A DNA stretch of 8,637 nt from Hyphomicrobiales bacterium (GCA_026400425.1 JAPLPC010000576.1:1-8637); one strand, 5' to 3'. Shown: positions 1-6,322, counted from the stretch's first letter. Notes: a model not told the origin generated them from the letters alone. Program-made: numbers and translations.

Positions 1-381
1 CATTGCGGGATTGGCATGCGTGACGATCGACTCCGCGATCTGCTGCCCGACGCGGGTCAGCGGATTGAGAGCACTGAGCGGCTCCTGGAAGATCATCGAG
101 ATCGCACCGCCCCTCAGCTTGCGCATGGCGGTTTCATCGGCGCTTGCGATGTCCATGCCGTCGAATTTGACGGTGCCGTGTGCGATGCCGGTTCGATCCG
201 GCAACAGACGCAGGATCGCATGCGCGGTCATCGACTTGCCCGAGCCGGACTCGCCCACAAGGCAAACGATCTCATTGCGGTTTACGTTGAAAGTCACGCC
301 CTCGACGGCAAAGGCGCGGTCGGCGCCGGCAGGCAGGCTGATGGCGAGGTTTTCGATGGCGAGAAGGGTATGATCGGTCAT
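1..381 (-). CDS. Dipeptide-type ABC transporter ATP-binding protein (DppD/OppD-like), 3' end outside window
   Basis: The first 127 codons of an ABC ATPase read leftward off the window edge, so the gene is partial. The protein opens MTDHTLLAIENL, has a Walker A motif GESGSGKS at about residues 43-50 and a Q-loop in MIFQEPLSALNPL (Gln about 99). The signature, Walker B and H-loop motifs lie outside. In the family this cytoplasmic subunit hydrolyses ATP to drive import through the DppB/DppC channel. The ATG at 381 lies 3 bp past the upstream permease stop, so it is the next gene of the same operon. The start 'LLAIENL...PAGADRAFAVEGV' resembles fused double ATPases common in rhizobia, but whether this one is a single DppD or a DppD-DppF fusion cannot be seen here. 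Substrate is unknown. Confidence 0.94.
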   Translation of the reverse strand, partial: MTDHTLLAIENLAISLPAGADRAFAVEGVTFNVNRNEIVCLVGESGSGKSMTAHAILRLLPDRTGIAHGTVKFDGMDIASADETAMRKLRGGAISMIFQEPLSALNPLTRVGQQIAESIVTHANPAM

Positions 382-384
382 CGG

Positions 385-1215
385 TTATCGCCTGCGTGAG
401 ATGCGCGGGTTCATGACGTCGTTGAGACCTTCACCCACGAGATTGATGGCCAGCACGGTGAGCAGGATGGCGAGACCGGGAAACACGCTCATCCACCAGG
501 CCTGACGGATCACGGTGCGTGCGGCACCGATCATGAAGCCCCAGGACATCAGATTGGGATCACCGAGCCCCATGAAGCTGAGCGCGCTCTCGATCAGGAT
601 CGCGCTGGCGACGGCCAGGGAGCCGGTGACGATGATCGGTGAGATCGCGTTCGGCAGAATGCGCCGCAGCACCACCGTCATCGCGCGTTGCCCCTGACAA
701 ACGGCAGCCTGCACGAACTCGCGTCCGCGTAGCCGCATGAACTCCGCGCGCGTCAGGCGCGCCAGTGGCGGCCAGCTGACGATACCGATGGCAAAGATCA
801 CATTCGAGATCTTCGGCCCCAGCGTCGCCACCAGCAGGATCGCCAGAACGAAGCCCGGAATGGTCTGGAACAACTCGGTCAGGCGCATCATGATCTCATC
901 GACCTTGCCCCCGAAGTAGCCGGCGGTGGCCCCGACGGTGACGCCGATGGTCAACGACGTCAGCGTCGAAATGACGCCGATGATGAGCGAGATGCGCGCG
1001 CCATGGGCGATGCCCGCTGCGACGTCGCGACCCAGCATGTCGGAACCAAGCCATAGTCCCTCGGTCAGCGGCGGCTGAAATGGCGCGCCGACCATGTCCC
1101 AGGGATCGTCGGGAAACAGCCAGGGTGCGGACACCGCGAGGAGCACCACGCAGAGCAGAAAGAACAGACCGATCATACCGGTGGGATGGCGAAGAAACGC
1201 TTTGAGAATCGTCAT
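385..1215 (-). CDS. Dipeptide-type ABC transporter permease, DppC-like
   Basis: A 276-residue inner-membrane permease of the DppC/OppC family, the second half of the transport channel. It has the OppC N-terminal segment (HPTGMIGLFFLL, about 10-30), the family motif LGSDMLGRDV (about 56-65), about six hydrophobic segments, the cytoplasmic coupling (EAA) loop around 169-190 ending RRILPNAISP, and the conserved LSFMGLGDP after it. Length is normal. I chose the ATG at 1215, preceded by GAAAG and 13 bp after the upstream permease stop. A GTG at 1242 would add nine charged residues and overlap the upstream gene by 14 bp; it is less likely. The coupling loop carries CQGQ where the family commonly has a Leu-Gly-x-Ser stretch, a modest deviation. 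The gene belongs to the minus-strand operon with the binding proteins. Confidence 0.95.
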   Translation of the reverse strand: MTILKAFLRHPTGMIGLFFLLCVVLLAVSAPWLFPDDPWDMVGAPFQPPLTEGLWLGSDMLGRDVAAGIAHGARISLIIGVISTLTSLTIGVTVGATAGYFGGKVDEIMMRLTELFQTIPGFVLAILLVATLGPKISNVIFAIGIVSWPPLARLTRAEFMRLRGREFVQAAVCQGQRAMTVVLRRILPNAISPIIVTGSLAVASAILIESALSFMGLGDPNLMSWGFMIGAARTVIRQAWWMSVFPGLAILLTVLAINLVGEGLNDVMNPRISRRR

Positions 1216-1228
1216 GACCAGCTTTCGT

Positions 1229-2248
1229 TCACGATGCCGCACGCACGGAGACGCGCGGATCGATCATCCTGTAAATCGCATCAGTCAGAAGGTTGAGCGC
1301 GATCACGATCACCGACATCACCAGAAACACACCAAGCAGCACCGGATAATCCCGCTGCAGCAGCGCGTCGTAAATGAGACGACCGAGACCAGGCCATGCG
1401 AACACCGTCTCGATCACAACCGCACCGCCGACCAGCGCACCCGCCTGCATCCCCGCGACGGTCACGATGGGCAGCATCGCATTGCGCAGGATGTGACGGA
1501 TGATGATCGCGCCCTGCTTCAGCCCCTTGGCCTTCGCGGTCTTGATGAAGTCCTGATGAGTGACGTCGAGCACCGACGAGCGCATCAAGCGGGTGTAGAT
1601 CGCGAGATAGACTGCAGCGAGCGAAATGACCGGGAGCACCATGTGCGTGCCGATATCGACCATGCGCTGCAATGCCGTCTGCGGAACGCCGATGGTGGCG
1701 TAACCGAAGGCCGGCAACCAATCCAGCTGGACGGAGAACAGCAGCACCAGCATCAAGCCGAGCCAGAACACGGGCGTCGCATATAGCAACAACGACAGGA
1801 TGGTCAGCAAAGTGTCCGACCATCTGCCGGCACGCACGCCCGCGAGCGTACCGAGCACGATCCCCGAGAAAAGTGCCAGAATGAATGCCGTCGCCGTCAG
1901 CAGCAGCGTCGCCGGCAGACGATCCAGAATCAAAGACGACACCGTTCGTTGCTGGCGATAGGAATAGCCGAGATCCAGCGTCAGCACGCGGCCGAGATAG
2001 GTGGCGAGTTGCACCGGATATGGCTTGTCCAGTCCATATTCGGCCCGTAGCTGCTCCAGCAGTTTTTCGTCGGAGGCGCCGCTTTGGCCTGCGATGACCT
2101 GTGCGGGATCGCCGGGGGAGGCGTGGACGAGGATGAAGTTGAAGGTCGCGATGACGAGCACCACCGCCACGAACTTCAACGCCCATCCCGCCACAGCAAG
2201 CACGACAGCACCGGCGCGGCTGCCTTTGTCCGATGTCACCGAGGTCAT
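1229..2248 (-). CDS. Dipeptide-type ABC transporter permease, DppB-like
   Basis: A 339-residue inner-membrane permease of the DppB/OppB family, forming the channel with the DppC-like subunit. Hydrophobic segments are seen at about 19-42, 110-138, 145-172, 201-221, 259-282 and 301-326. The long periplasmic stretch after segment 1 contains the family pattern HASPGDPA and the YGLDKPYPVQLATYLGRVLTLDLGYS region. The coupling loop at about 238-260 reads AKAKGLKQGAIIIRHILRNAMLP and is followed by the conserved FAWPGLGRL. The ATG overlaps the stop of the upstream binding-protein gene in an ATGA arrangement (4 bp) with only a weak ribosome binding site, so translation is probably coupled. Length and motifs are normal; the transported substrate is not predictable. 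Confidence 0.96.
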   Translation of the reverse strand: MTSVTSDKGSRAGAVVLAVAGWALKFVAVVLVIATFNFILVHASPGDPAQVIAGQSGASDEKLLEQLRAEYGLDKPYPVQLATYLGRVLTLDLGYSYRQQRTVSSLILDRLPATLLLTATAFILALFSGIVLGTLAGVRAGRWSDTLLTILSLLLYATPVFWLGLMLVLLFSVQLDWLPAFGYATIGVPQTALQRMVDIGTHMVLPVISLAAVYLAIYTRLMRSSVLDVTHQDFIKTAKAKGLKQGAIIIRHILRNAMLPIVTVAGMQAGALVGGAVVIETVFAWPGLGRLIYDALLQRDYPVLLGVFLVMSVIVIALNLLTDAIYRMIDPRVSVRAAS

Positions 2249-3732
2249 CCGAAATACACCGAGCTGAACGATTCGTGGATGCCGACGCCGGTGGACGTGA
2301 CGTTCTTCAGGCGTTTGTCGATGAAAGTCGGATACGCCGCTTCGAACATCCAGATCACCGGAACGTCCTCGACCAGAATCTTCTGCACCTTGCTGTAGAA
2401 CTCCTGGCGCTTGGCTTCGTCGATGGTGGACGCGGCCTCCTCAAACAGACGGCCGTACTGATAAACGAGATTGCCGGTCATCTCGTAATCCCAGTTGCTG
2501 AACTGGTCCGCCCAGCCGCCGACATCGGTAGTTTCCAGCTGGATATCGATGCCGGCCCGTCCCAATGACTGACGAATGAATTCGCCAGCGCGCTGATAGA
2601 CTTCACCATAAGGCGGAATCAAGTATTTGAGCGTGACGCGCTTACCGTCCGGGCCCGGCTTCAGGCCCATGTCGTCGAGCAATGCCTTCGCTTTTTCTAC
2701 CGAGTAGCCGTAACGCTTGACGTCCGGCTCGTAGAATTTGGTCTTCGAGGACACCGGCCCGGTCGCGATCTTCGGCATTCCGAAATACACACGCGCGGCC
2801 ATCGACTTGAGATCGAGCGCATGGGCGATGGCCTGACGGAAGCGCTTGTCATCCATCGGCTTGACGCGATTGTTGAGTTCCAGCCACTGATGCGGGGCGA
2901 AATACTCGTAGCCCTTTGTGGTCACTTCGTAGTTCGGCAGCTTCGACAGACGCGCCACGTCATAAAATTCGATGTCGTTCCACTGCGTGAGCTGGATTTT
3001 GCCCTGCTCCAGCGCCAATGAACGCGACGCGGCGTCTGGAATGATGCGATAGATCACTTCGTCGAGATACGGCTCGTCCTTGCGGTAATAGCCGTCGTGA
3101 CGCACGAGATGGACGTGCGATCCCTTGACCCATTCCTTGAGCTTGAACGGACCCGAGCCGATCGCCTGGGCATTGGCCGGATTCTTGCGATAATCCGATC
3201 CGTCGTAAATATGCTTCGGCACGATCGGACCGGTTGTGCAGTCGAGCGCCGTGAGGAACGGCGCGAACGGAGCCTTCAGTGTGAACACCACCGTGAGCCG
3301 ATCGGGCGTCTCGGACTTTGCGATGCGCGAATAGATCGCGCGGGCACGCGCATGGGTTTCGACCAACATCTTGGTCATGGAGAAGACGACGTCTTCCGAG
3401 GTCAGCGGCTTGCCGTCATGGAAGGTGATGTTGGGGAACAGCTTGAATGTGTAAGTCAGGCCATCCGGTGAAACCTCCCAGGACTGCGCCAGACCGGGCA
3501 TCGGCTTGAGGTCCGGGCTGTAGCGCAGCAGGCTCTCATAGATCTTGCCGCCGAGCGTCAGCGTGGGCTGCTGTTGGTTGAGCGCCGTGACGAGAATAGG
3601 CGGCTCCGGCTGAATGATGGTGTTGAGCGTGCCGCCTTTGGTGGCACCGGCTGCACGCGTTAGACCCAGTGGAATGCCTGACAGAGCAGCGGCGCTGACG
3701 CCCATCAGCTTCGCGAATTCACGCCTGTTCAT
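2245..3732 (-). CDS. ABC transporter solute-binding protein, family 5 (copy A, with internal 33-residue deletion)
   Basis: A 495-residue periplasmic binding protein of the SBP_bac_5 (DppA/OppA) family, which would capture the ligand and hand it to the DppB/DppC channel. The N-terminus NRREFAKLMGVSAAALSG is a twin-arginine signal, with probable cleavage near residue 30, suggesting export in folded form. Family features include DGLTYTFKL..ITFHDGKPLTSEDVVFS at about 90-118 and GSGPFKLKEW near 192-201. I chose the ATG at 3732 because a strong GAGGAAGAG precedes it; a longer frame to a TTG at 3819 would destroy the signal peptide. Compared with the neighbouring paralogue it lacks 33 residues between Gly427 and Arg428, including the family-typical YSNPEVD stretch, with the frame kept. 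Folding and binding may therefore be altered. It overlaps the permease gene by 4 bp. Confidence 0.93.
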   Translation of the reverse strand: MNRREFAKLMGVSAAALSGIPLGLTRAAGATKGGTLNTIIQPEPPILVTALNQQQPTLTLGGKIYESLLRYSPDLKPMPGLAQSWEVSPDGLTYTFKLFPNITFHDGKPLTSEDVVFSMTKMLVETHARARAIYSRIAKSETPDRLTVVFTLKAPFAPFLTALDCTTGPIVPKHIYDGSDYRKNPANAQAIGSGPFKLKEWVKGSHVHLVRHDGYYRKDEPYLDEVIYRIIPDAASRSLALEQGKIQLTQWNDIEFYDVARLSKLPNYEVTTKGYEYFAPHQWLELNNRVKPMDDKRFRQAIAHALDLKSMAARVYFGMPKIATGPVSSKTKFYEPDVKRYGYSVEKAKALLDDMGLKPGPDGKRVTLKYLIPPYGEVYQRAGEFIRQSLGRAGIDIQLETTDVGGWADQFSNWDYEMTGNLVYQYGRLFEEAASTIDEAKRQEFYSKVQKILVEDVPVIWMFEAAYPTFIDKRLKNVTSTGVGIHESFSSVYFG

Positions 3733-3735
3733 AAT

Positions 3736-3744
3736 CTCTTCCTC
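3736..3744 (-). promoter_or_regulatory. Strong ribosome binding site of binding-protein copy A
   Basis: On the minus strand GAGGAAGAG stands three bases before the ATG at 3732, with its GAGG core eight bases from the start codon. It fixes the start of copy A and argues against the longer TTG-initiated reading frame. It lies just downstream of the intercistronic stem-loop, so that stem would leave the site free. Confidence 0.8.
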
Positions 3745-3753
3745 GTTAACACT

Positions 3754-3789
3754 GACGATCACCAGACGCAGCAACGCCTGGCGATCATC
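3754..3789 (-). promoter_or_regulatory. Intercistronic stem-loop between the two binding-protein genes
   Basis: In the minus-strand (sense) RNA, GATGATCGCCAGGCG pairs with CGTCTGGTGATCGTC across a six-base loop TTGCTG. All 15 positions pair, three of them as G-U wobbles. The same three positions would be C-A mismatches in the plus-strand transcript, so the structure is favoured in the operon mRNA only. No run of U follows, so it is not a classical terminator. Position in the 83-bp gap, downstream of copy B and upstream of the copy A ribosome binding site, is typical of mRNA-stabilising or processing stems that give different amounts of binding protein and membrane subunits. That role is inference. 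Confidence 0.6.
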
Positions 3790-3815
3790 TTTCTTTTTGC
3801 AACGCGACGTCAGAT

Positions 3816-5402
3816 TCAACCGAGCGTCACGGCACCGAAGGTTTCATGCACGCCGATGCCGGTGGTGATGACGTTCTTCAGTCGCTTGTCGATGAAAGTC
3901 GGGAAGTCTTGCTCGATCATCCATGCGATCGGGACTTCTTCTACGACGATTTTCTGCACGGCCGTGTAGAGCTCTTGACGTTTTGCGTCGGATGTCGCCA
4001 CAGCGGCTTCCTCGAATAGCCTGTCTACTTCTGGATTGGAATAGCCCGCAACATTTGAGAACAAGATACCCTTGCGGATATTCGACGAGACATAGCTGCG
4101 CGCAACGCCGAGCGCGGGATCACCAAGCTGATAAAGCAGATTGCTGGTCATTTCGTAATTCCAGTTGCTGGTGCGCTCCGCCCAGCCTGCGAGATCGAGA
4201 TTCTCCAGTTGTAATTCGATCCCAACGCGACCGAGCGACTGCTTGAAATATTCCGCGGATCGCTGCCAAAGATCACCATAAGGCGGCACCAGGAATTTCA
4301 GCGTGATCCGCTTACCGTCAGCGCCTGGCTTCAGTCCCATCTCGTCGAGCAAGCCCTTGGCCTTATCCAGCGAGTAATCGAACTGCTTGACGTCCTTCTC
4401 GTAGAAGCGCGTCTTCGACGAGACCGGCCCTGTCGCCACCTTGCCGAGCCCGAAGAACACACGCTGCAGCAGCGCTTTGCGGTCGATGGCAAACATCACG
4501 GCCTGACGGAAACGCTTGTCGTCCATCGGCTTGACGCGGAGCTTGAACTCCAACCAGAAATGCGGCGCGAAAAATTCGTAGCCCTTGGTCGTCATCTCCA
4601 GGTTCGGTAGCTTCGATAGCCGGGCGACGTCGAAAAGCTCCACGTCGGTCCATTGCGTCAACTGCACCTTGCCCTGCTCCAGTGCTACGGCGCGGGTGGC
4701 ACCATCAGGAATGACGCGATAGATGATCTCGTCGAGATGCGGCTCTCCTTTGCGGTGATAGCCGTCGTGGCGCACCAGATGGACGTGCGATCCCTTCACC
4801 CACTCCTTGAGTTTGAACGGCCCGCAACCGATAGCCTGCGCATTGGCCGGGTTCTTGCGATAATCGGATCCTTCGTAAATATGCTTCGGTACGATCGGCG
4901 CCGTGGTGCAATCGAACGAGCCAAGAAACGGCGCGAATGGCGCCTTCAGCTTGAACACCACAGTGAGTGGATCGGGCGCCTCTGCCGTTTCAATGCGCAG
5001 GAACGTGCCTCGTGCGCGGGCATGGGTTTCGGTGAGCACCTTCGTCACCGAGAACACCACGTCGGCCGAGGTCAGAGGCTTGCCATCGTGGAAGGTGATG
5101 CCGGGGAATAATTTGAATGTGTAAGTCAGGCCGTCGGATGACACGTCCCACGACTGCGCCAGTCCGGGCATGGGCTTGAGGTCAGCACCGTAGCGCAACA
5201 GGCTCTCATAGATCTTGCCGCCCAGCGTCAGCGTGGGCTGCTGCTGGTTCAGCGCGGTCACCAGGATGGGAGGTTCAGGCTGGATGATCGTATTGAGCGT
5301 CCCACCTTTGGTTTGACCGACCGCCCGCGTAATGCCGAGAGGAGTGCCACTCAGCGCCGTTGCGCTCAAACCCAGGAGTTTCGCAAATTCACGTCTGTTC
5401 AT
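3816..5402 (-). CDS. ABC transporter solute-binding protein, family 5 (copy B, full length)
   Basis: A 528-residue SBP_bac_5 (DppA/OppA family) periplasmic binding protein, the first gene of the importer operon. NRREFAKLLGLSATALSG is a twin-arginine signal peptide; the mature protein probably begins near TKGGTLNTII (about 31). It shows DGLTYTFKLFPGITFHDGKPLTSADVVFS at 90-118, GCGPFKLKEW at 192-201, and the C-terminal GYSNPEVDRLFEEA (about 454-467) that copy A has lost in part. Length is normal for the family. The ATG at 5402 has AAGGGG upstream; a TTG at 5465 would prepend residues that hide the signal peptide. It is about three quarters identical to copy A by eye, so the pair arose by tandem duplication. 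Unlike copy A it has two cysteines in the mature chain (165 and 193). The ligand could be a peptide, opine or another small molecule. Confidence 0.94.
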   Translation of the reverse strand: MNRREFAKLLGLSATALSGTPLGITRAVGQTKGGTLNTIIQPEPPILVTALNQQQPTLTLGGKIYESLLRYGADLKPMPGLAQSWDVSSDGLTYTFKLFPGITFHDGKPLTSADVVFSVTKVLTETHARARGTFLRIETAEAPDPLTVVFKLKAPFAPFLGSFDCTTAPIVPKHIYEGSDYRKNPANAQAIGCGPFKLKEWVKGSHVHLVRHDGYHRKGEPHLDEIIYRVIPDGATRAVALEQGKVQLTQWTDVELFDVARLSKLPNLEMTTKGYEFFAPHFWLEFKLRVKPMDDKRFRQAVMFAIDRKALLQRVFFGLGKVATGPVSSKTRFYEKDVKQFDYSLDKAKGLLDEMGLKPGADGKRITLKFLVPPYGDLWQRSAEYFKQSLGRVGIELQLENLDLAGWAERTSNWNYEMTSNLLYQLGDPALGVARSYVSSNIRKGILFSNVAGYSNPEVDRLFEEAAVATSDAKRQELYTAVQKIVVEEVPIAWMIEQDFPTFIDKRLKNVITTGIGVHETFGAVTLG

Positions 5403-5539
5403 GCCCGTGCCCCTTGATGACAACCGATAATCCGCGCCGCAGGTGCTGGCGCTCTGACCGATCAAGGGTAGCTAGCAATTTTCACGCCGCGATGGCGTTA
5501 CCTGCTGTCGCGCATGGCGCTATGCTGCAGGCGGGTTAC
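5403..5539 (-). promoter_or_regulatory. Leader of the importer operon with a sigma-54-like element (5474-5489)
   Basis: The 137-bp gap before copy B is the likely promoter region. On the minus strand CGGCGTGAAAATTGCT (5489 to 5474) keeps the GG-N10-GC spacing and the TTGCT half of a sigma-54 -24/-12 promoter, but differs from TGGCACG at three positions. It would start transcription near 5463, about 60 bases before the ATG. I see no convincing sigma-70 pair. In the leader, CCCTTGA (5468-5462) is complementary to TCAAGGG (5417-5411), which overlaps the ribosome binding site, and a short GCGCC/GGCGC hairpin sits between the arms. An imperfect CCTGC/GCAGG hairpin at 5501-5531 follows the upstream small gene and lacks a U run. 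All are suggestive only. Confidence 0.3.
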
Positions 5540-5839
5540 TCAACTTTGATGAGGGCGACCCGGCGTGTCGGCAGAATCTGGCTCTGTGCGCGAACCGTTT
5601 CCGGCATGGAGACGGCGAATGCCGGCTTCGATCGCGACGATATCGTCTTCCAGCTGACCGAGCAGCACGCCGAAATCGAAATGGGTGCGATCACGGATCG
5701 ACGCGGCGAGCTTTTCACGATGTGCCTTGAGGTCGAGCAAGGCGTCGAGCTGATTGGTGTGAACATAGGCGGCAACGACCGCCTCGATAGCGTTGGTCAC
5801 GTCGGTTAGCTGTCCTTTTGCCGCAGAGATTGAGCTCAC
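5540..5839 (-). CDS. Small hypothetical protein, mostly helical
   Basis: A 99-residue protein that I do not recognise. It begins MSSISAAKGQLTDVTNAIEAVVAAYVHTN and is rich in Ala, Leu, Glu, Asp and Ile with heptad-like spacing through about residue 78, suggesting two or three amphipathic helices. The last 20 residues (NGSRTEPDSADTPGRPHQS region) are hydrophilic and probably disordered. No signal peptide, membrane segment or cysteine is seen, so it is probably cytoplasmic. The start is a GTG at 5839 with a weak upstream purine stretch. The frame stays open for 19 more codons upstream without a standard start codon. It is divergent from the exported small protein and 137 bp upstream of the importer operon on the same strand; no functional link is evident. 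Helical, coding-like composition favours a real gene, but it could be spurious. Confidence 0.6.
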   Translation of the reverse strand: MSSISAAKGQLTDVTNAIEAVVAAYVHTNQLDALLDLKAHREKLAASIRDRTHFDFGVLLGQLEDDIVAIEAGIRRLHAGNGSRTEPDSADTPGRPHQS

Positions 5840-5946
5840 GCCCGTTTGTTGTTTCGCTGCGAGCCAAGTTCGAATTATGGCGACCGCGTTGGATCATGAG
5901 TGGCCACGGTTCCCGCCACCCGCTTTGATTGAAGTCGCGCGGATTG

Positions 5947-5971
5947 GGAACCTCTCCCGAAAGGCGATGTT
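5947..5971 (+). promoter_or_regulatory. Candidate EcfG-type (general stress) promoter of the small exported protein
   Basis: GGAAC at 5947-5951 is followed after 16 bases by TGTT (5968-5971). The alphaproteobacterial EcfG/PhyR general-stress consensus is GGAAC, about 16-19 bases, then (C)GTT. Transcription would begin near 5979, leaving about 30 bases of leader that include the AGGAGA ribosome binding site before the ATG at 6011. It is the only plus-strand GGAAC I found in an intergenic stretch of the window. The -10 box has T instead of the usual C at its first position. Confidence 0.5.
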
Positions 5972-6010
5972 GGTTGAGCAGGGGAAGAAAACAGACACAG
6001 GAGATACTCG

Positions 6011-6322
6011 ATGAAGAAAACCATGATTGCAGCCACCGCAGCTCTTTTGATGATCGCGCCCGCAGCTTTCGCGCAGAGCGGTGCCAATCCGAGCGCACCC
6101 CAGATGAACTCGACCGGAACCGGCGTGACCCAGCCGGGCACGACCTCCACCGGAACGGCAGTCGATGTGCCGAGCAAGAGCGGTTCTAAGATGGCCCCGG
6201 CAGCCACCGGTGCTGCAGCTGGCAATGGTGCAAATTCGATGGGCGGTTCGAACAGCGGAGCAGCCGGTACTACCGGCAAGGGCGGCAACGCTGTGCAGGG
6301 CCGCACCGGCGGCGGCGGTTAA
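6011..6322 (+). CDS. Small exported Gly/Ser/Ala/Thr-rich protein of unknown function
   Basis: A 103-residue protein with a clear Sec signal peptide: MKKT, a hydrophobic core AATAALLMIAPAAFA, and a likely cut after Ala21, before QSG. The remaining 82 residues are low-complexity Gly, Ser, Ala, Thr and Asn with Pro and no Cys or Trp, such as GTTSTGTAVDVPSKSG and SMGGSNSGAAGTTGKGG, ending in a glycine run. It is therefore expected to be disordered in the periplasm or outside the cell. AGGAGA seven bases before the ATG supports the start. The gene stands alone: a candidate EcfG promoter lies upstream and a strong terminator follows 20 bases after the stop. Similar short exported proteins are frequent in Bradyrhizobium-type genomes, but I know of no assigned function. 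It is convergent with the thiamine-diphosphate enzyme gene. Confidence 0.85.
   Translation: MKKTMIAATAALLMIAPAAFAQSGANPSAPQMNSTGTGVTQPGTTSTGTAVDVPSKSGSKMAPAATGAAAGNGANSMGGSNSGAAGTTGKGGNAVQGRTGGGG

Larger units (their letters stand above)
2245..5402 (-). repeat. Diverged tandem gene duplication (two solute-binding-protein genes)
   Basis: The segments 2245-3732 and 3816-5402 align along their whole length in direct orientation, at both DNA and protein level. For example, the stretches around 3530-3570 and 5200-5240 are nearly identical. The only large gap is 4023-4121 of copy B, which has no counterpart at the 2451/2452 junction of copy A. Divergence is spread over the genes, so the duplication is old rather than an assembly artefact. 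Confidence 0.9.

Noticed and set aside
1216..1242. Longer DppC-like start at GTG 1242
   Set aside because: It adds nine charged residues before the normal OppC N-terminus and overlaps the upstream gene; the ATG at 1215 has a better upstream site.
3733..3819. Extension of binding-protein copy A to a TTG at 3819
   Set aside because: It would bury the twin-arginine signal and the strong GAGGAAGAG ribosome binding site inside the protein and run through the hairpin.
2245..5402. Assembly artefact as explanation for the two similar binding-protein genes
   Set aside because: Differences are spread evenly, mostly conservative at protein level, and both copies have their own ribosome binding sites and signal peptides.
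5403..5465. Extension of binding-protein copy B to a TTG at 5465
   Set aside because: It puts 21 unrelated residues before a clear twin-arginine signal peptide.
5888..5913. Second GGAAC on the minus strand (5913-5909) as an EcfG promoter for the 99-residue gene
   Set aside because: No GTT follows at 16-19 bases.
5715..6098. Open frame on the minus strand opposite the small exported gene and overlapping the 99-residue gene
   Set aside because: Composition is Arg/Trp/Ser-rich with no domain, and it covers the divergent promoter region and another gene in a different frame.
5875..6306. Pro/Ala/Leu-rich open frame antisense to the small exported protein gene
   Set aside because: It is a mirror of the low-complexity GC-rich gene; the plus strand has the signal peptide, ribosome binding site and terminator.
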